A stretch of 64,000 nt of DNA from Acanthosepion pharaonis (GCA_903632075.3 CAHIKZ030000125.1:2532501-2596500), one strand, 5' to 3'; numbered from the stretch's first letter, positions 12,291-24,187 are shown. Numbers and translations: made by a program. The notes: generated from the sequence alone by a model not told the origin.

Positions 12291-12779
12291 ACTTTAGTTT
12301 CTAATTCCTTCACACCCACGAGCAACTTGTCTCTTAGTGGATTTACAGTCTTAAATGGGGTAAAATCTATTAAAAAGTAACATATCACAAATTTCACTTG
12401 ATAGGAATGCACTTTTAGTGTATTATGTATAAGAATTTTCTCGGAAATGAAAATATAAAATCAGCTATATTTACATATAATACAAATGGGAGTGAGTCAA
12501 TTCTCTACATTTACTTTGAGTAATAGATTCAGCAGGATCTGCGTCGTATCCTTCGAGGGTTCATCCGAAATCGGTTATCAGGGTCTGGTCCTTACTTAAC
12601 TGGTTAGACATTAAATGGTAACAACAGAAAACAGGTCTAAATATTCAAGAAAAAAGTAATGACTAGCATGGAGGTTATCACAATATAAGTTTCACAATGA
12701 AAAGAGATAAAAGTAGTAATGTGTTGTGATGGTTATTAAAATATCATATAAACTGAGGATGATGAACTGGAACATGTCC

Positions 12780-13270
12780 AGGACTACATCAACTTAGCCT
12801 ACTTATCCTAGAGTGAACAGTTACGTAAACAAGGAATACGAAATAAAACGTTTCTTGCAATGTTATTCCTTCCTTTGTGCTTCGAACGTGTGTTTGACAA
12901 CCTGCGTCTGTGGCTTTGGCATGTAGTGAATAGCATAAGCTGTATTCAAGGTAATAACCCAACGCCATATTGTCTAGAGAAGGGAAGTCCTGCTAACAAA
13001 CCGTAAGCAAGAGAGAGGACATAGTGAGTAATAGAATGTCCATTCTACAGACTTTTTAGACCATATTCTCTACCAAGACAAGAAACCTCATGAACAAATG
13101 AAAGTATTATAGATTGGCCAGAAAACTACATTGATTTAAATCTAATAGAGAATCCGTGGTCAATCTGAAAGGAATGACTTCATGCATAGAACTTACGAAG
13201 TGTAACATGTGCACTGGTACATGTTTCATTGGAAAAATACGAAAAAAATAATAACGGAATTATTCGTTTT
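12780..13270 (+). mobile_element. Tc1/mariner transposase relic
   Basis: At 13109-13166 the plus strand reads IDWPENYIDLNLIENPWSI, the decayed form of the WPAQSPDLNPIENLW signature around the third catalytic acid of Tc1-type DDE transposases. Just upstream, near 13060-13105, LYQDKKPHEQMKVL sits where the QQDNAPCHT motif with the second Asp is expected. A looser match to the region of the first acid lies near 12895-12990. Stops interrupt every frame, so this is an old inactive copy. Terminal inverted repeats were not found by eye. Confidence 0.6.
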
Positions 13271-13274
13271 GTTT

Positions 13275-15440
13275 CAATTAATTGGCTCAAGAGTGTAGAA
13301 TAAAATTGATGAAACAACAACGTTTGCATATTCATATTATCTGAAAACTATTTCTCGGATAATAATCATATAATTTTAAGAAAGTATTAATTCTGTTTGT
13401 GAATAATTTATATGTTTAGCTGAATTATTACTAGAATATGACTTCATTGTCGTAACATTTCGCGAGCTATCACGAACTTTTGCACTAATGGAGTAGAATC
13501 TCGTCCTCATATATGAAATATCTTAGTAAATATTCACAAAAGGATGCTAAAGAAATTGCAAAATGTTCTGTTAATTTAAATGTGCCAACTCCAGTTTTAA
13601 CCATCCCTATACCCATTTTTCCCTCTTTTTCGCAGATGCATTTTGAAGATATTACTTTTTGATTTTAATCCTTTTTCTTTAAGGTTCTGATATTTTCATT
13701 ACTGTCTTTTATTTGCTTCAAAGATCCTATTTTAATAGGCACATTCTTATGATCTTATCTCAGCACGTGTTTATTTTGGTGTTCCTTTTTTTCTTGTCTC
13801 ACTTTTATTCCAAGTTGTATCAACAAAAAAAGTATTCCTGGAATTGTAGCGTCAGTATTTTAGTTTAATTTTTTTTTTTCTTATTAAAGGTTTTGATTTT
13901 TTTTTATTTATACTTATATTGGACGCGTTAGCCTTTTAAGTTTTCGCTCGTCGTGACTATTCTTTTAATTTTCCCACTCCTACTCACTCAGCTACTGCCA
14001 CCTGTTTTATCACAACAACAGCCAAAGAAGTGTACGAAAAAATGTTTCCTTTGGAGAAGCATTGGAATATTTGAAAATGTAACTTTCCAGCCTATAATTA
14101 TAATCGATCAATAAAGAGCATTTTGTGAAAAAGGTTACATTTTCGTTTAGTAAAATGGTGTGTATATAGTCATGATCTTATACAACGCTTCACTAATCTA
14201 CGCCAGTGTGTTATGAAAGTTATACGATTTTTAGGATTTAATGTTTATCTCAAAATACATCTTAAAATAAACTGATTTGGTATATATATATATATATATA
14301 TACCTTGTATCTTCTCACTAGCAATATTAGCTTAGCATTAATAGTATAATATTAATGGTTATCTCATTAAGAAACCATGCAAGAATTATATATTTCTTCA
14401 TGAAAAAATATATTATCACTGAAGCATAATTTTCTGATAATAATCTTGAAAGAAATTTTCAGTACATGATTGTAGATGGTTTGTGATCAAATTCTAATTT
14501 ATCGATGAATACCTAATGAGGACAATATTTCCTAAAACAGCATCCTAAATATAGCTTAAATAAACATCAAAAATATATTACGCAAAATACATGAACATAC
14601 TGATGTTTATTTTTATATCATTTTCCTTCAATGCGCTTTTCGTTAGGACTCTTTTTAACATCTTTTATCCTGTAGCTTAGTGCAATCTTTGAATCTTTAG
14701 ATTCCCACGTTGCCTATGTCCTTGCATCCATTCAAACATCGTATTCGCTGTTACCCACTTCCTCTCTTGCATTTAATGCGTCCTGTGAATATTAATTTCT
14801 CCAAACCGTTTTTTCTCATTAAATATCTCAGAAATTTTTCTTTCCATTATTTTATTTTAAGCATAAGAATCGTTTCAATTCCTGATTTCTTTTTTAAACG
14901 ATATTCATCTTAGGATTCGTCTGTACAAATGCATCTATTTAACTAGTGACTTCTTTGTCTCACAAACAAGGATGGATATAGAGTTGATCATTGAGATTAT
15001 TCTTTACTAAAGTAATTTTTATATTTGTTACAACTTTGATTATTTTTGGCTGACATCTCTCACTATTCCAAAAGCGCCTTCTGATGCCTGCATCCGTCTT
15101 CTTTCACAACTCTCTCCATATAGTTAAACATATATATTGCTATATGCACTTCTTAGATCAAAACGTGGAAACTAGAAACTTTTTTTACAATGATCTTTAC
15201 AGAATACAAGGTCAAAGAACAACTTGAGTAGAGGGTCCGAGACTAAGTGTCACAGTTTATTCGGATATATGGGAAAGGTAATTTTTAGATTGTAGGGACC
15301 GGAGAAGCATCCTCTTGAGAGTCGATTAACAAACCAGTGGTTATGGGGAAGTTTCTGCTCGAGTTGAACTTACATCTCAGCAAAGAAATGCGAAGAATTT
15401 ATTAGAATCTAAAAAAGCATGCTTCGTCACTAGCAATTAC
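13275..15440. other. unassigned AT-rich DNA
   Basis: Contains a T-rich stretch at about 13600-13990 and a short (TA)n at 14280-14302. The 67-residue frame at 14710-14913 has no motif. About 70 bp near 14770-14840 resemble 36897-36970 (shared CATTTAATG/AGGTCCTGTG-like words), suggesting a dispersed repeat. Confidence 0.45.
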
Positions 15441-15725
15441 ATAGATTAGCGCATGTGCAAAAGGTAGACATTAAAGCTAAATTTGAACCAAAAAAGAACT
15501 TTTATATTATGAATCGGAAAGAAAGAGTTGAAATATCGAGAATTTGATACCCTGAAAACAGAATGATGTAAGCGGGATAGAAGAATATATTGAGTAACCA
15601 ATCTAACGACCGTGTGTAACTTTGACAGAAAAAACGGTATTAGGAGAACTAAGGGAAAAAGAGAGTTTTTACCAAAAGCTTCAACTTGTAGAGAATCATG
15701 ATCGGAAGGCTTACAACACATAGAA
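15440..15725 (-). mobile_element. weak LINE C-terminal fragment
   Basis: The minus-strand frame at 15446-15721 contains LHHSVFRVSNSRYFNSFFPI followed by FKFSFNVYLL. In this window's LINE family the equivalent is a HQFTVE...SNSFFPR segment followed by FKxxVNRxLL. The WNSLP block between them is missing or unreadable. The first half of the frame does not match. Confidence 0.45.
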
Positions 15726-16270
15726 GTAAATTATTTTGCTAATGAATAATTCATTACATTCTAAGTATAAAATGTAGCGGACTTAAAGACAAAATATTTT
15801 CAATGAGGCACGATATAGAATTAATTAATCTTGTAAATACGACGTAAAGACAAAACTTATTAATTGATGTCTACTTTACGAAATAGTTATATATATATAT
15901 TTTTCTGTTCAGCCGAACATAAAATTGACAGAATGTTTAAATTTTAGGTAGTAAAGTGGTTAGTTATAAGCTAAATATGACAAAACCTGTTAGAAATGTG
16001 AAATATGTCTCTTGATGTGACGCAGTCTAATTGAAATTACAAAGACTTGTCGTCAATTAATAAGACACATTGTCATGAACATCTGCTAATTCGCATTCAG
16101 GTTGCTAATCCTTATTTGCAGGTTAAGTCCCCTTCATTTAAAACATTTTGCTGTTTTCTCTTGAGAATATTTTCTCTTCTAATAATTTTGTTTCCTCTGC
16201 TATACCATCGTTCTCCTTTCACTCACCTTTACAAGTATTACTACTCGTATTGGTAGTAGAACTTAGACCA

Positions 16271-16273
<3 letters not shown>

Positions 16274-16314
<41 letters not shown>
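16274..16314. repeat. (ATT)n microsatellite
   Basis: About 13 ATT units. Confidence 0.95.
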
Positions 16315-16702
16315 GAGTTTTAGCAATGTCTTGGGTCGTACGTGATGCTACTGATTTTCAAATGTAACCTTCCAAAAAACGTAGTTTTAATTTCAGAAGA
16401 CATTAAGTGTTATGCTGTCATGGAAAAATGTAATTGTGGATACTGCATGGAGAGAAATTTAAATATGACTGGAAAAGTAGCCATGATTTGCTATTATTAG
16501 CAGCGGTGGTGGTGTTTTGTTTATGTTGTCGTTGTTGATGTTGTTTAAAATCTGTGTGACCTGAATTTGTTTTATCATCATATGCCAGGTCATAAGCAAT
16601 GAATGCGAAGGATGTATTTGTTTTTGTTTCCATTTCATTAAACAAAAGACGAAATGTCTTAAATGGAAAAAGCTGTCTGCAGGATTGCCTTTTAGAACAT
16701 TT

Positions 16703-16746
16703 TCTTCTTCTTCTTCTTCTTCTTCTTCTTCTTCTTCTTCTTCTTT
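16703..16746. repeat. (TTC)n microsatellite
   Basis: About 14 TTC units. It generates poly-Ser, poly-Leu, poly-Arg and poly-Glu frames on both strands (16418-16888), which I do not consider genes. Confidence 0.95.
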
Positions 16747-16954
16747 GTTGTATATGCATTTACTTCCGCGTCCCAACGAGAAACCTAATTTCAAACACGG
16801 ATTCATTTTTTTCACTGTTCATTTTTGGAAAACAAAATCTAAGATCACATATATAAAGCTATACGTTATATGTGCGCTGTATTTCTGAATACAATCTTTC
16901 TATTTCTTCAAGTCAGGTTTTACAAGGAATCTTTTCAATTCAATCTGAATATTT

Positions 16955-17405
16955 TCCAGCCAATGCGCGGGCTTCGGACTACAACTCGAATTATTGCTAT
17001 CCGCATGTGCCACATTTTGAGATTTCGTATTCAAGATCCTTCTAATTTAATAGTTTTTTTTATTTGAAGATATTCAAAGATACATTACAATCTACAGGGA
17101 CTGCCATGTCAATAAGCAAGCACATTTTGTTAACGATGTCTGGGTGATTAACTTTGATTTTTCTGTTGGTGTATATTGTAAAGTTCCGTGAAATTATTAC
17201 AGGTCCTATCTCTGTAACTACGACTGAGCGAGGTTCATACCAGTTTCTTACAGTTTCCTTCGCGTAAAAGTTACATATTTTCCAGTGCAGAGATCGGCCC
17301 AGTCGATCTTGCCGAGTTCTGTATTCAGTGGTTGCAACCTGCTGCAAGATTGTCAATTGTTTCTGGATATTTATCACAGAAGTTGTATTTTGGGCTAACA
17401 CGAAT
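16955..17405 (-). mobile_element. LINE C-terminal fragment, second copy of the 1-kb family
   Basis: The minus-strand frame at 17060-17401 begins in the LINE: TEYRTRQDRLGRSLHWKIC, VRNWYEP, NHPDIVNKMCLLIDMAVP. The frame then shifts, and near 16965-17050 the next part reads KDLEYEISK and then KMWHMRIAIIRVVV. Compared with 990-1285 this copy extends about 60 residues further towards the N-terminus. It has lost about 8 residues between PD and LID, so the proposed PD-X14-D core is broken. Nucleotides 17000-17035 match 1088-1125 closely (shared CATGTGCCACATTTTTGAGA-like word). Frame shift and 5' truncation make it inactive. Confidence 0.7.
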
Positions 17406-17409
17406 TTTC

Positions 17410-18930
17410 AGTATGCGAGCTTGGAAATTTCTAGTAAGCAAGCATTATCCTGTGAAGCAATAATAAAAAACTTGGGTTTCGGCTTTTAAGCTTGCAAAAC
17501 GTACGCACTGATGGGTATGTTTATATTTTCAAAATCATTTTTGAACGTAAACAGTATATGACTATTCCTACTTTGTTGTGAATTTTTTTTTGTTTTACTT
17601 TTGAAATATTATATTTTTTTACCGGGCTGTTTTATTTTATCTTCAACAATAGCAGCATTTTGATTTTGACTTGTTTTCGTCGCTGTCTTCTTTTACGAAT
17701 TTTATCCTTACACATTTGTTCTTAATTACAATAATAAGAGTGCAGTTTTCTATTAGTTGGCTTCTTCTGCTTTGCAATGTCCATGACTTGTGCCTGTGAA
17801 AGTTTCTGTCTGTCTCTTCAAATATTCCTAGAGGATATTATATATTATTTACCATTTTTCTTTTATTGTCCTCGTCTCTATTAACGCGTATTGTGTTGTT
17901 TAGTCTCTTTAGATATTCGTAACGTTTATTCAAGAATGTTTACGCCAAATTTTGCACATCGTTCTAAAATTTAATACGCCTTCTATATGATTTCAGTTAC
18001 TGTTGTCCTCAGGCTGGAGATGATTATTGTTATAATTATATTTACATTGCTACAATTTCAATACACGTAAGGCTTTCAACACATTGCATGAGTTATAGCT
18101 GATAGTATATACAGAAATTTTTCATCAATTTTCACTTGATTAAAATAGCAAAATTTCAGAATCCTACTTACATTCTTTAAAAGAAAAAGACAACGCCGAC
18201 GTAGAAAAACGACTACCACTGAAAACATGTCTTTGAAACTATTGCGAAATATTCAATTACAAAAGGCTGTTCCACACAATCAATAAACATAACGTCTATA
18301 TAACATGGACTTACTGGCTTAAGACATTCATACAGGTGGTGCTTTGAAGTTTTCTCGAAATAAATATTCATGCAATCTAGAATAGAACAGCAACATCAAT
18401 ATTAGCAAAGAAAAGTATGATACAAATAATGAAATTAATTACTTTTTTATTGCGATTCATCGTGTTTGTTTTCATAACAAACACACACAGGTGGAAATAA
18501 TCTAATGTTCAATCTAATCACACCTCACGCGATGTTTATATAAGCGGTGCTATTGCTATATTTAGGAACTGTTTATTCTGAATTATTTGTATTCACTTTT
18601 ACACTCTCTAAATTATATGGTTATTTTCTTTAAATACTTTTCACAAGAAGCACGGAACGGGAAATTTAATATTCAACACTAAAAAAAAATACTTAAATAT
18701 TTTTTGTGTGGAGTGAAAATTGGAAAATATTTGCATCTTATTCATAGTTGATTTAAAGACAAAAGATATTTTCTACTAACGTTCGCCGAATATAAGAAAC
18801 AAAAGATGCTGTGTGACATGAATGTGAGAAGTGCTTGAGTATGTACGTAATAGGAAGAAAGCCAGACGTGAAGGCAATGAGAATATGAATAAAACATAGT
18901 GACTAACCTTAGATGTAAAGAAGTTAGCGT
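17410..18930. other. unassigned AT-rich DNA
   Basis: T-rich on the plus strand from about 17540 to 17960, A-rich afterwards. No ORF or repeat is supported. Confidence 0.5.
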
Positions 18931-18934
18931 TCAA

Positions 18935-19210
18935 TGAACAATCATTCTCTTAGTTTGCCGCACAGAGCAGTATTTCTTGAGAATAAGCGATGTAAGTAGA
19001 ACATTATACTTACTAAGGGATTTCTTAGGGAATGAGAGTGATTCAAACTTGTGGATGTAGCAAGTCTGATGCTAGCTGTAAAGGGCTGAACGTGTGGCAC
19101 AAAACGATGGCGCCACTCTAGATATTTGCCTTGGATGTAGTGATAGACTTGTGACTTTTCGCTTATAGAAAAAAGGGGGTTGCAGGGCGGAAAATACATC
19201 TTCCTCAACT
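18935..19210 (-). mobile_element. LINE C-terminal fragment, second subfamily
   Basis: The minus-strand frame at 18942-19208 contains FVPHVQPFTASIRLATSTS, then SLNHSHSLRNPLVS and YLHRLFSRNTALCGKL. This corresponds to the VPP...FTARTRHATS...SLRIPFVRR...SFFPRTATLWNRLP tail of a jockey-type pol. The wording differs from the 5.4-kb family, so this is a separate subfamily. Only the last ~90 codons remain. Confidence 0.6.
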
Positions 19211-19424
19211 AGGACACGTAAAGGATTTTGAACTCAGCCAATGCTGGAAAGTGAGGAATGGCCAGCTCTAGACCAAATATTTTTTTGAAAAAATTTAATC
19301 GAGTTTCACTAACCACTACCACCAATGAAGAAGGCAGTAAAGTCATCTAGCCAATAGGGGTTACTGGATGTGGAAGAGTTAGAAATAGGAATATAGGTAA
19401 GGATCTAGAACAGGGGAAGAGTAA

Positions 19425-19800
19425 ACAGGGAGACAGCAGATAGCGATTGATATTGAATTTACATTGTTACAGAATAAAATAAGCTGGAAATTATGGAGCC
19501 GAAAGTGAGTTCCACAATCGAGAAGCGCGAGAAAATAAACTGTTAGCTTAGATTATACGGATTGATTTAGAAATTTCAATTCTAAAATGGTGAGACATCT
19601 ACGGCAATCCAGTACTGCGCTTAAATCTGAAGCATTTAGGCAGCGTAGCAAAGAGCTCCATCGATCAATTAGAGTACTCTATTCATTGTTTACTCTAACT
19701 CTTATAAATATAAGAGATGAGAGAAAAAGTCAAGGAGTTTCTTTTGCGATACAAGGAGCCAATCATTTTACTAACCGCTTATGATTTAGTATTTATTAAA
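19425..19800 (-). mobile_element. jockey/CR1-like LINE 3' end
   Basis: On the minus strand the segment reads SMELFATLPKCFRFKRSTGL, then after a stop FSRASRLWNSL and finally NINRYLL near 19435. This is the same tail as at 5.4 kb, and nucleotides 19600-19665 are directly similar to 5610-5690. It lies about 220 bp 5' (minus sense) of the other LINE fragment, so two insertions sit in tandem. Several stops are present. Confidence 0.75.
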
Positions 19801-19804
19801 ATAA

Positions 19805-20610
19805 TTCTTATAGTATTATAAATTGTAATGAAATTTTAATATATCAAGGAAATTCGTTCTTCTTTAAAGCGTATTAAAACTTACAATTGTTGCTCCTTTT
19901 TAACAATTTTAATTCTATTTGATGAAAATATTACTTAAATAAAGATTACCTTCAAATATTATTTACTTTTAAATCATAGTTAAACATTAAGCGAATTTAG
20001 GCTATATATGATTGAAAGCTACATGTCAGCCATTGTTTTTTACGTTGAAATATGCCCACAGAACAAGAAATATAGTAAAGGATTATATGTGGGGATACAT
20101 TTTCTATAAACTGAAATTATATTATTATTATTTTTCAGTAACCTGTTCTTTATTTGTTAGTAATTAAAAATACCATGTATAAAATAAGAAGCAAATCCCT
20201 GAAGAAAACAGAATTCAAATCTGTTCTCATCCTTTGAGTAAACACTGAATTTGAAACGAGCAGTCAAACAATCGTAGAAAAGTATCGAGGTATTAATATT
20301 TTTTTCTAAGAATTGGTAAGAATTTAACATCTCCCTGGAAACATGCTTTAATTTAAATGAATAATAATTTAAATATATAGATGAGAAATCAATATGAAGT
20401 AAAATGTTTTATATTTTAATTGACTAATATTTTCGAAGAGAGAAAATGCAGAAAAGAGAAATGAAATAACAAATATTCACACTTGTTTACTAATAGAATT
20501 AAACAAAATATGAACCATTATATAGAATAATCATACAAAAATGTTTATAAAGTTTTAGAAGTACCTCAGAATATCAAAGAAAGGACATAGATATTATTTC
20601 CTCGCCTAGA
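19805..20610. other. unassigned AT-rich DNA
   Basis: No supported feature. Confidence 0.5.
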
Positions 20611-20617
20611 GTAGTAA

Positions 20618-21010
20618 CTATTAGTAGAGCCCAGCGTTGCCCGGGGATGTAATAGTAAGAGTAAGATCAAGTATTGACCATCATAAAGACTGAAAAATAA
20701 AATTGACAAAGATTATTGTTTTACGTTGACGGACACGCATGTCTTAATTAGTTTATTTTTGTTTTGTTTTGTTTTGTTTTTTGTTTGTTTTTTTTACGAA
20801 TTGGTCAAACCTAAACTCAAACAAAAACATTCTTTCCAATCGTTATGAGTCTACCGATTGAATAGATTTTACTATAAACAATTGTCTTGTAAATGGAATT
20901 TTTAAAGCATTCTGAAAGTAAAAATAAAGAAAAAATTGTGCAAGACAAGAAGAAACACTACCTGTAAAATGTAGGAAATCCGATCCCATATATAAACGAT
21001 CACACACACA

Positions 21011-21052
<42 letters not shown>

Positions 21053-21294
21053 GGGTTTTATAATAATTATAACTCGATATGAGTTGTCCCCCTTTCATTA
21101 TCTTAATTTTGTCTTCAAATTGATTTCGTGCAAAAACCACCGCAAGGTAATTTTATGTAGTCCTGTGAAGTTTTGTTGAAATCGGTTGAAAAATGTAGGA
21201 ATTCCGATCCAATATATAAACGTACACACACACACACACACACTCATTCACACACACACACACTCACATAACTTGGGTTTTATAATAAGTATGA
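20618..21294 (-). mobile_element. non-autonomous Helitron-like element, copy 1
   Basis: This 677-bp unit is closely similar to 61162-61873 over its length. Read on the minus strand it starts TCATACTTATTATAAAACCC after an A, and it ends with a hairpin (CCCGG, loop GCAACG, CTGGG) followed about 10 nt later by ATAG and a host T. This is the TC...hairpin...CTRR layout of Helitrons, with the terminal CTAG of copy 2 mutated here to ATAG. The unit holds two (CA)n arrays (about 21001-21049 and 21226-21268), each bordered by an (A)CCTGGGTTTTATAATAA-like word, so the 5' end has been duplicated internally. About 35 bp present in copy 2 are missing here. No Rep/helicase gene exists. The minus frame at 20843-21049 is not meaningful. 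Confidence 0.6.
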
Positions 21295-21299
21295 TTTAT

Positions 21300-21610
21300 T
21301 CAAAATGATAAAACCTGTTTTCAGCTATTAATCTTATATGCATCAATATTAAAATTAACGCAAAAGACATGAAACGTAAAAGAAGACAAATTTTCTTAAA
21401 GCCTAAAAACTAGAAAATACATTTGAATAGTTAGAAACCTGTTTGAAAATTTATATATGAAGAGGTGCATTAACCTAATAAATAGAAAGATGGAGGCTTT
21501 TTTATCTGCAAGGGGATGAGTAGAACACCAAGCAATACGTATTTTTTTAAATCAGTTCTTCACTTTCTCTTTGGTTCACCCGGTTTACTTCATAAGTTTG
21601 GAATTTATTA
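21300..21610. other. unassigned AT-rich DNA
   Basis: No supported feature. Confidence 0.5.
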
Positions 21611-21613
21611 ATA

Positions 21614-21722
21614 CATAAACTATAATAATCTATAATAATAAACTATAATAAATTATAATAATCTATAATAATAAACTATAATAATCTATAATAATAAACT
21701 GTAATAATTCAAAATAATAAGT
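21614..21722. repeat. minisatellite of TATAATAATAAAC-type units
   Basis: Alternating ATAAACTATAATAATCTATAAT words repeat about five times with small changes. Confidence 0.85.
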
Positions 21723-22012
21723 TGTAGTAATCGTCTATTTTGAAATTGAAAACAAGGATATTTAAAATTTTAATTACCAAGTAATAATTTTCACATAAAG
21801 CTGTGTTTTATGGTTTAGTCTGTACAGTAAATGTACACGGATACAAATGGTACGGACATCATGAGTAATAATATTGTCAGGATACGCCAAAAATAAACCA
21901 ATAAAAAATTGCAACAATGAATTGAATTAATTAAGTCGTATAATCATGAGTTTAAATACACAAGGAAGGCCAAAAATTGTGTAGATAACATATCGTTATT
22001 TCAATAAAACTA

Positions 22013-22078
22013 AAACATTTTAATATATCACTCAATTTATCTATGAAACATTTTAATATATCACTCAATTTATCTATG
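22013..22078. repeat. perfect 33-bp tandem duplication
   Basis: The 33-bp unit beginning AAACATTTTAATATATCACT is present twice without a mismatch, implying a recent duplication. Confidence 0.95.
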
Positions 22079-22131
22079 ACATATTTAACTATACAACAAA
22101 GAATCTAACTTGCAAAACGCGGAGGAGGGTA

Positions 22132-22135
<4 letters not shown>

Positions 22136-22176
<41 letters not shown>

Positions 22177-22212
22177 TATATATACGTGTGTGTGTGTGTG
22201 TATTTGTGTGTG
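22136..22212. repeat. (TA)n then (GT)n microsatellite
   Basis: An imperfect (TA)n leads through ACGTG into a short (GT)n. Confidence 0.93.
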
Positions 22213-22350
22213 TTTTCTGTATTTGATGGGAGGTAAACATTAATTATGCATATATCCCCGCAAATATTTCAGCAAATGTGTTGGCTGTTAGCCTCAAAAT
22301 ACTAATTTTATATCATCAACTTACAAACATTGCCCACACTGAAGACAAAC

Positions 22351-22463
<113 letters not shown>

Positions 22464-22639
22464 GGAAACTGTGCAATATATAATATATATATCTTTTATA
22501 AAAAATATATATAATATATATGACATTTTTATGTTTATACGTACTTTTTTTATACATAAAAAATACTCAAGTAAATGCTCTGTTTATAATAAACTGTATT
22601 AACATCATTCACTGCCTTTAATGTCCGAGAAATTTTCAT

Positions 22640-22735
22640 AGAAAATATCCGTCCTCCGACAGGAATCGAACCTGTATCCCATACTGAACACACATAGCCT
22701 GACGTGCCTTAACCGAAAATCATGGAGTATTGTGT
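22640..22735 (-). mobile_element. tRNA-like SINE unit, left arm
   Basis: Minus-strand sequence CGGTTAAGGCACGTCAGGC resembles the A-box/D-arm of a class II (Ser/Leu-type) tRNA. It is followed by ATACAGGTTCGATTCCTGTC, with a consensus B box (GGTTCGATTCC) inside a paired T-arm (ACAGG/CCTGT), and by GGAGGAC where the acceptor 3' strand would be. The 5' acceptor partner and much of the anticodon arm are not tRNA-like, so this is not a working tRNA gene. Confidence 0.6.
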
Positions 22736-22783
22736 TTTAATACAGTAAAATCAACATGGCGAGCAGACCGCAACTCTCTGGCC

Positions 22784-22856
22784 GAATCCGTTAAGACGCA
22801 TCAGTCTATGTGACAGTCCTGTATGGGATACAGGTTCGATTCCTGTCGGAGGACGA
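22784..22856 (+). mobile_element. tRNA-like SINE unit, right arm
   Basis: Plus-strand TGGCCGAATCCGTTAAGACG matches the class II tRNA A-box region (TGGCCGAGTGGTTAAGGCG in tRNA-Ser). The perfect B box GGTTCGATTCC lies in the T-arm ACAGG/CCTGT, followed by GGAGGAC. It is the reverse-complement partner of the left unit. Confidence 0.6.
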
Positions 22857-23034
22857 CCTTTTTTTCTATGAAAATTTCTCAGACTTTCAGGTCAGTGAAT
22901 GTTATTTATACCTTTTATTATAAACATAGAATTTACTTAAATATTTGTATCTATAAAAAGAATGTATAAACATAAAAAAGTGTATTAAATAACTGTCGGA
23001 CTTTGTCCATTTCATAAAATATATATATATTTCC

Positions 23035-23508
23035 AAAATATATAATTATATATATATATATATAAACAGAGATAATTTTTATTTTTATATGTATCAAGTG
23101 GTAAGTGCTAAACGATATCTACGTAATGGTTATTGTACTTAGGCCTCCAGCATTTTGTTTACAGTTTCTTTTCCCACGATGTTCATCCACGGAATGCTGC
23201 GCTTATATGAGCAATCCTCATATTCCGGTTCAAAGCGGAACAAACGCACTTCAACTGACGCCACTGACAGGAAGCTCTAAAGAGCAAAGTGAGCAATTAA
23301 TTTCACAAAGGAAACAAATATATATTTAAAGATGAATTCACTTTATACCGGCCTTTCGGAGATTACGGTACATTTGTAGAAGAACAAATCTCAAGCACCG
23401 TAAAAATCACGCTCTTCAAAATGTCAATTCACAGATCAAGTGTTTTGAATAGAATACATGAAAAGAATGTGCAAAAATCAACACTCCTTTATACATATAC
23501 ATGCACAA
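23035..23508. other. unassigned DNA
   Basis: After a short (TA)n at 23040-23065, the 74-residue plus frame at 23105-23329 has no recognisable motif. The segment 23150-23300 has somewhat higher GC. No function can be given. Confidence 0.4.
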
Positions 23509-23509
23509 A

Positions 23510-23610
<101 letters not shown>

Positions 23611-23800
23611 TTTGTTTTAAAATCAGAATTGACTTTGAATATTCACCAGAATTTTTAATGGATTCTACTCGAATATTAATGTTCCATTTACCATCATTTA
23701 CATTGTGGTATCTTTGCACATTTCTAGCAGTCTTTAGGTGTCCTTGTCTATATGAAAATATTATTCACGAATTGTTTTTCGCCTTGCACACATTTCGGTG

Positions 23801-23803
<3 letters not shown>

Positions 23804-23877
<74 letters not shown>

Positions 23878-23897
23878 GGGAGAGGGAGAGAGAGAGT
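23804..23897. repeat. (TA)n then (GA)n microsatellite
   Basis: About 24 TA units, then GA units with a GGGGAGAGGG interruption. Confidence 0.96.
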
Positions 23898-24011
23898 GAT
23901 AGATAGATTTGTTTTTATAAAAAGTATCTCCAGAAAAGAAATCTGTTAAAAGGAATTAATTAGAAAAATAAACTCTTTATTGCAGTGCTTTGTCTGTCAT
24001 CTTCAAAACAA

Positions 24012-24034
24012 GTATCCTCTCTCTCTCACTCTCT

Positions 24035-24088
<54 letters not shown>

Positions 24089-24110
24089 ATACACAAACAT
24101 ATATGTATAT

Positions 24111-24187
<77 letters not shown>
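24012..24187. repeat. compound CT / TA / CA / TA microsatellite
   Basis: A short CT run, about 20 TA units, a degenerate ACAT block, about 17 CA units, then about 17 TA units. The flanks of the CA block mirror each other. Confidence 0.95.

Larger units (their letters stand above)
22523..22983. mobile_element. 460-bp imperfect palindrome of two tRNA-like SINE units
   Basis: The left arm from about 22523 to 22725 is the reverse complement, with small changes, of the right arm from about 22790 to 22983. Shared words in order from outside to centre are ATGTTTATAC, TCTGTTTATAATAAA, CATTCACTG, GAGAAATTTTCATAG, CGTCCTCCGACAGGAATCGA and CTGTATCCCATAC. Each arm contains a tRNA-like unit that points outward, and the unpaired centre (about 22726-22789) is roughly 65 bp. 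The structure could be two opposite SINE insertions, a fold-back element, or an inverted duplication of one SINE with its flank. Because the flanks also match, an inverted duplication is the simplest reading. Confidence 0.8.

Noticed and set aside
16418..16888. Frames with poly-Arg, poly-Glu, poly-Leu and poly-Ser runs
   Set aside because: All four come from a single (TTC)n array read in different frames; the flanking residues match nothing.
22784..22856. Functional tRNA-Ser or tRNA-Leu gene
   Set aside because: A and B boxes are good, but the 5' acceptor strand does not pair with GGAGGAC and the anticodon arm is not formed; the inverted copy shows it is part of a repeat.
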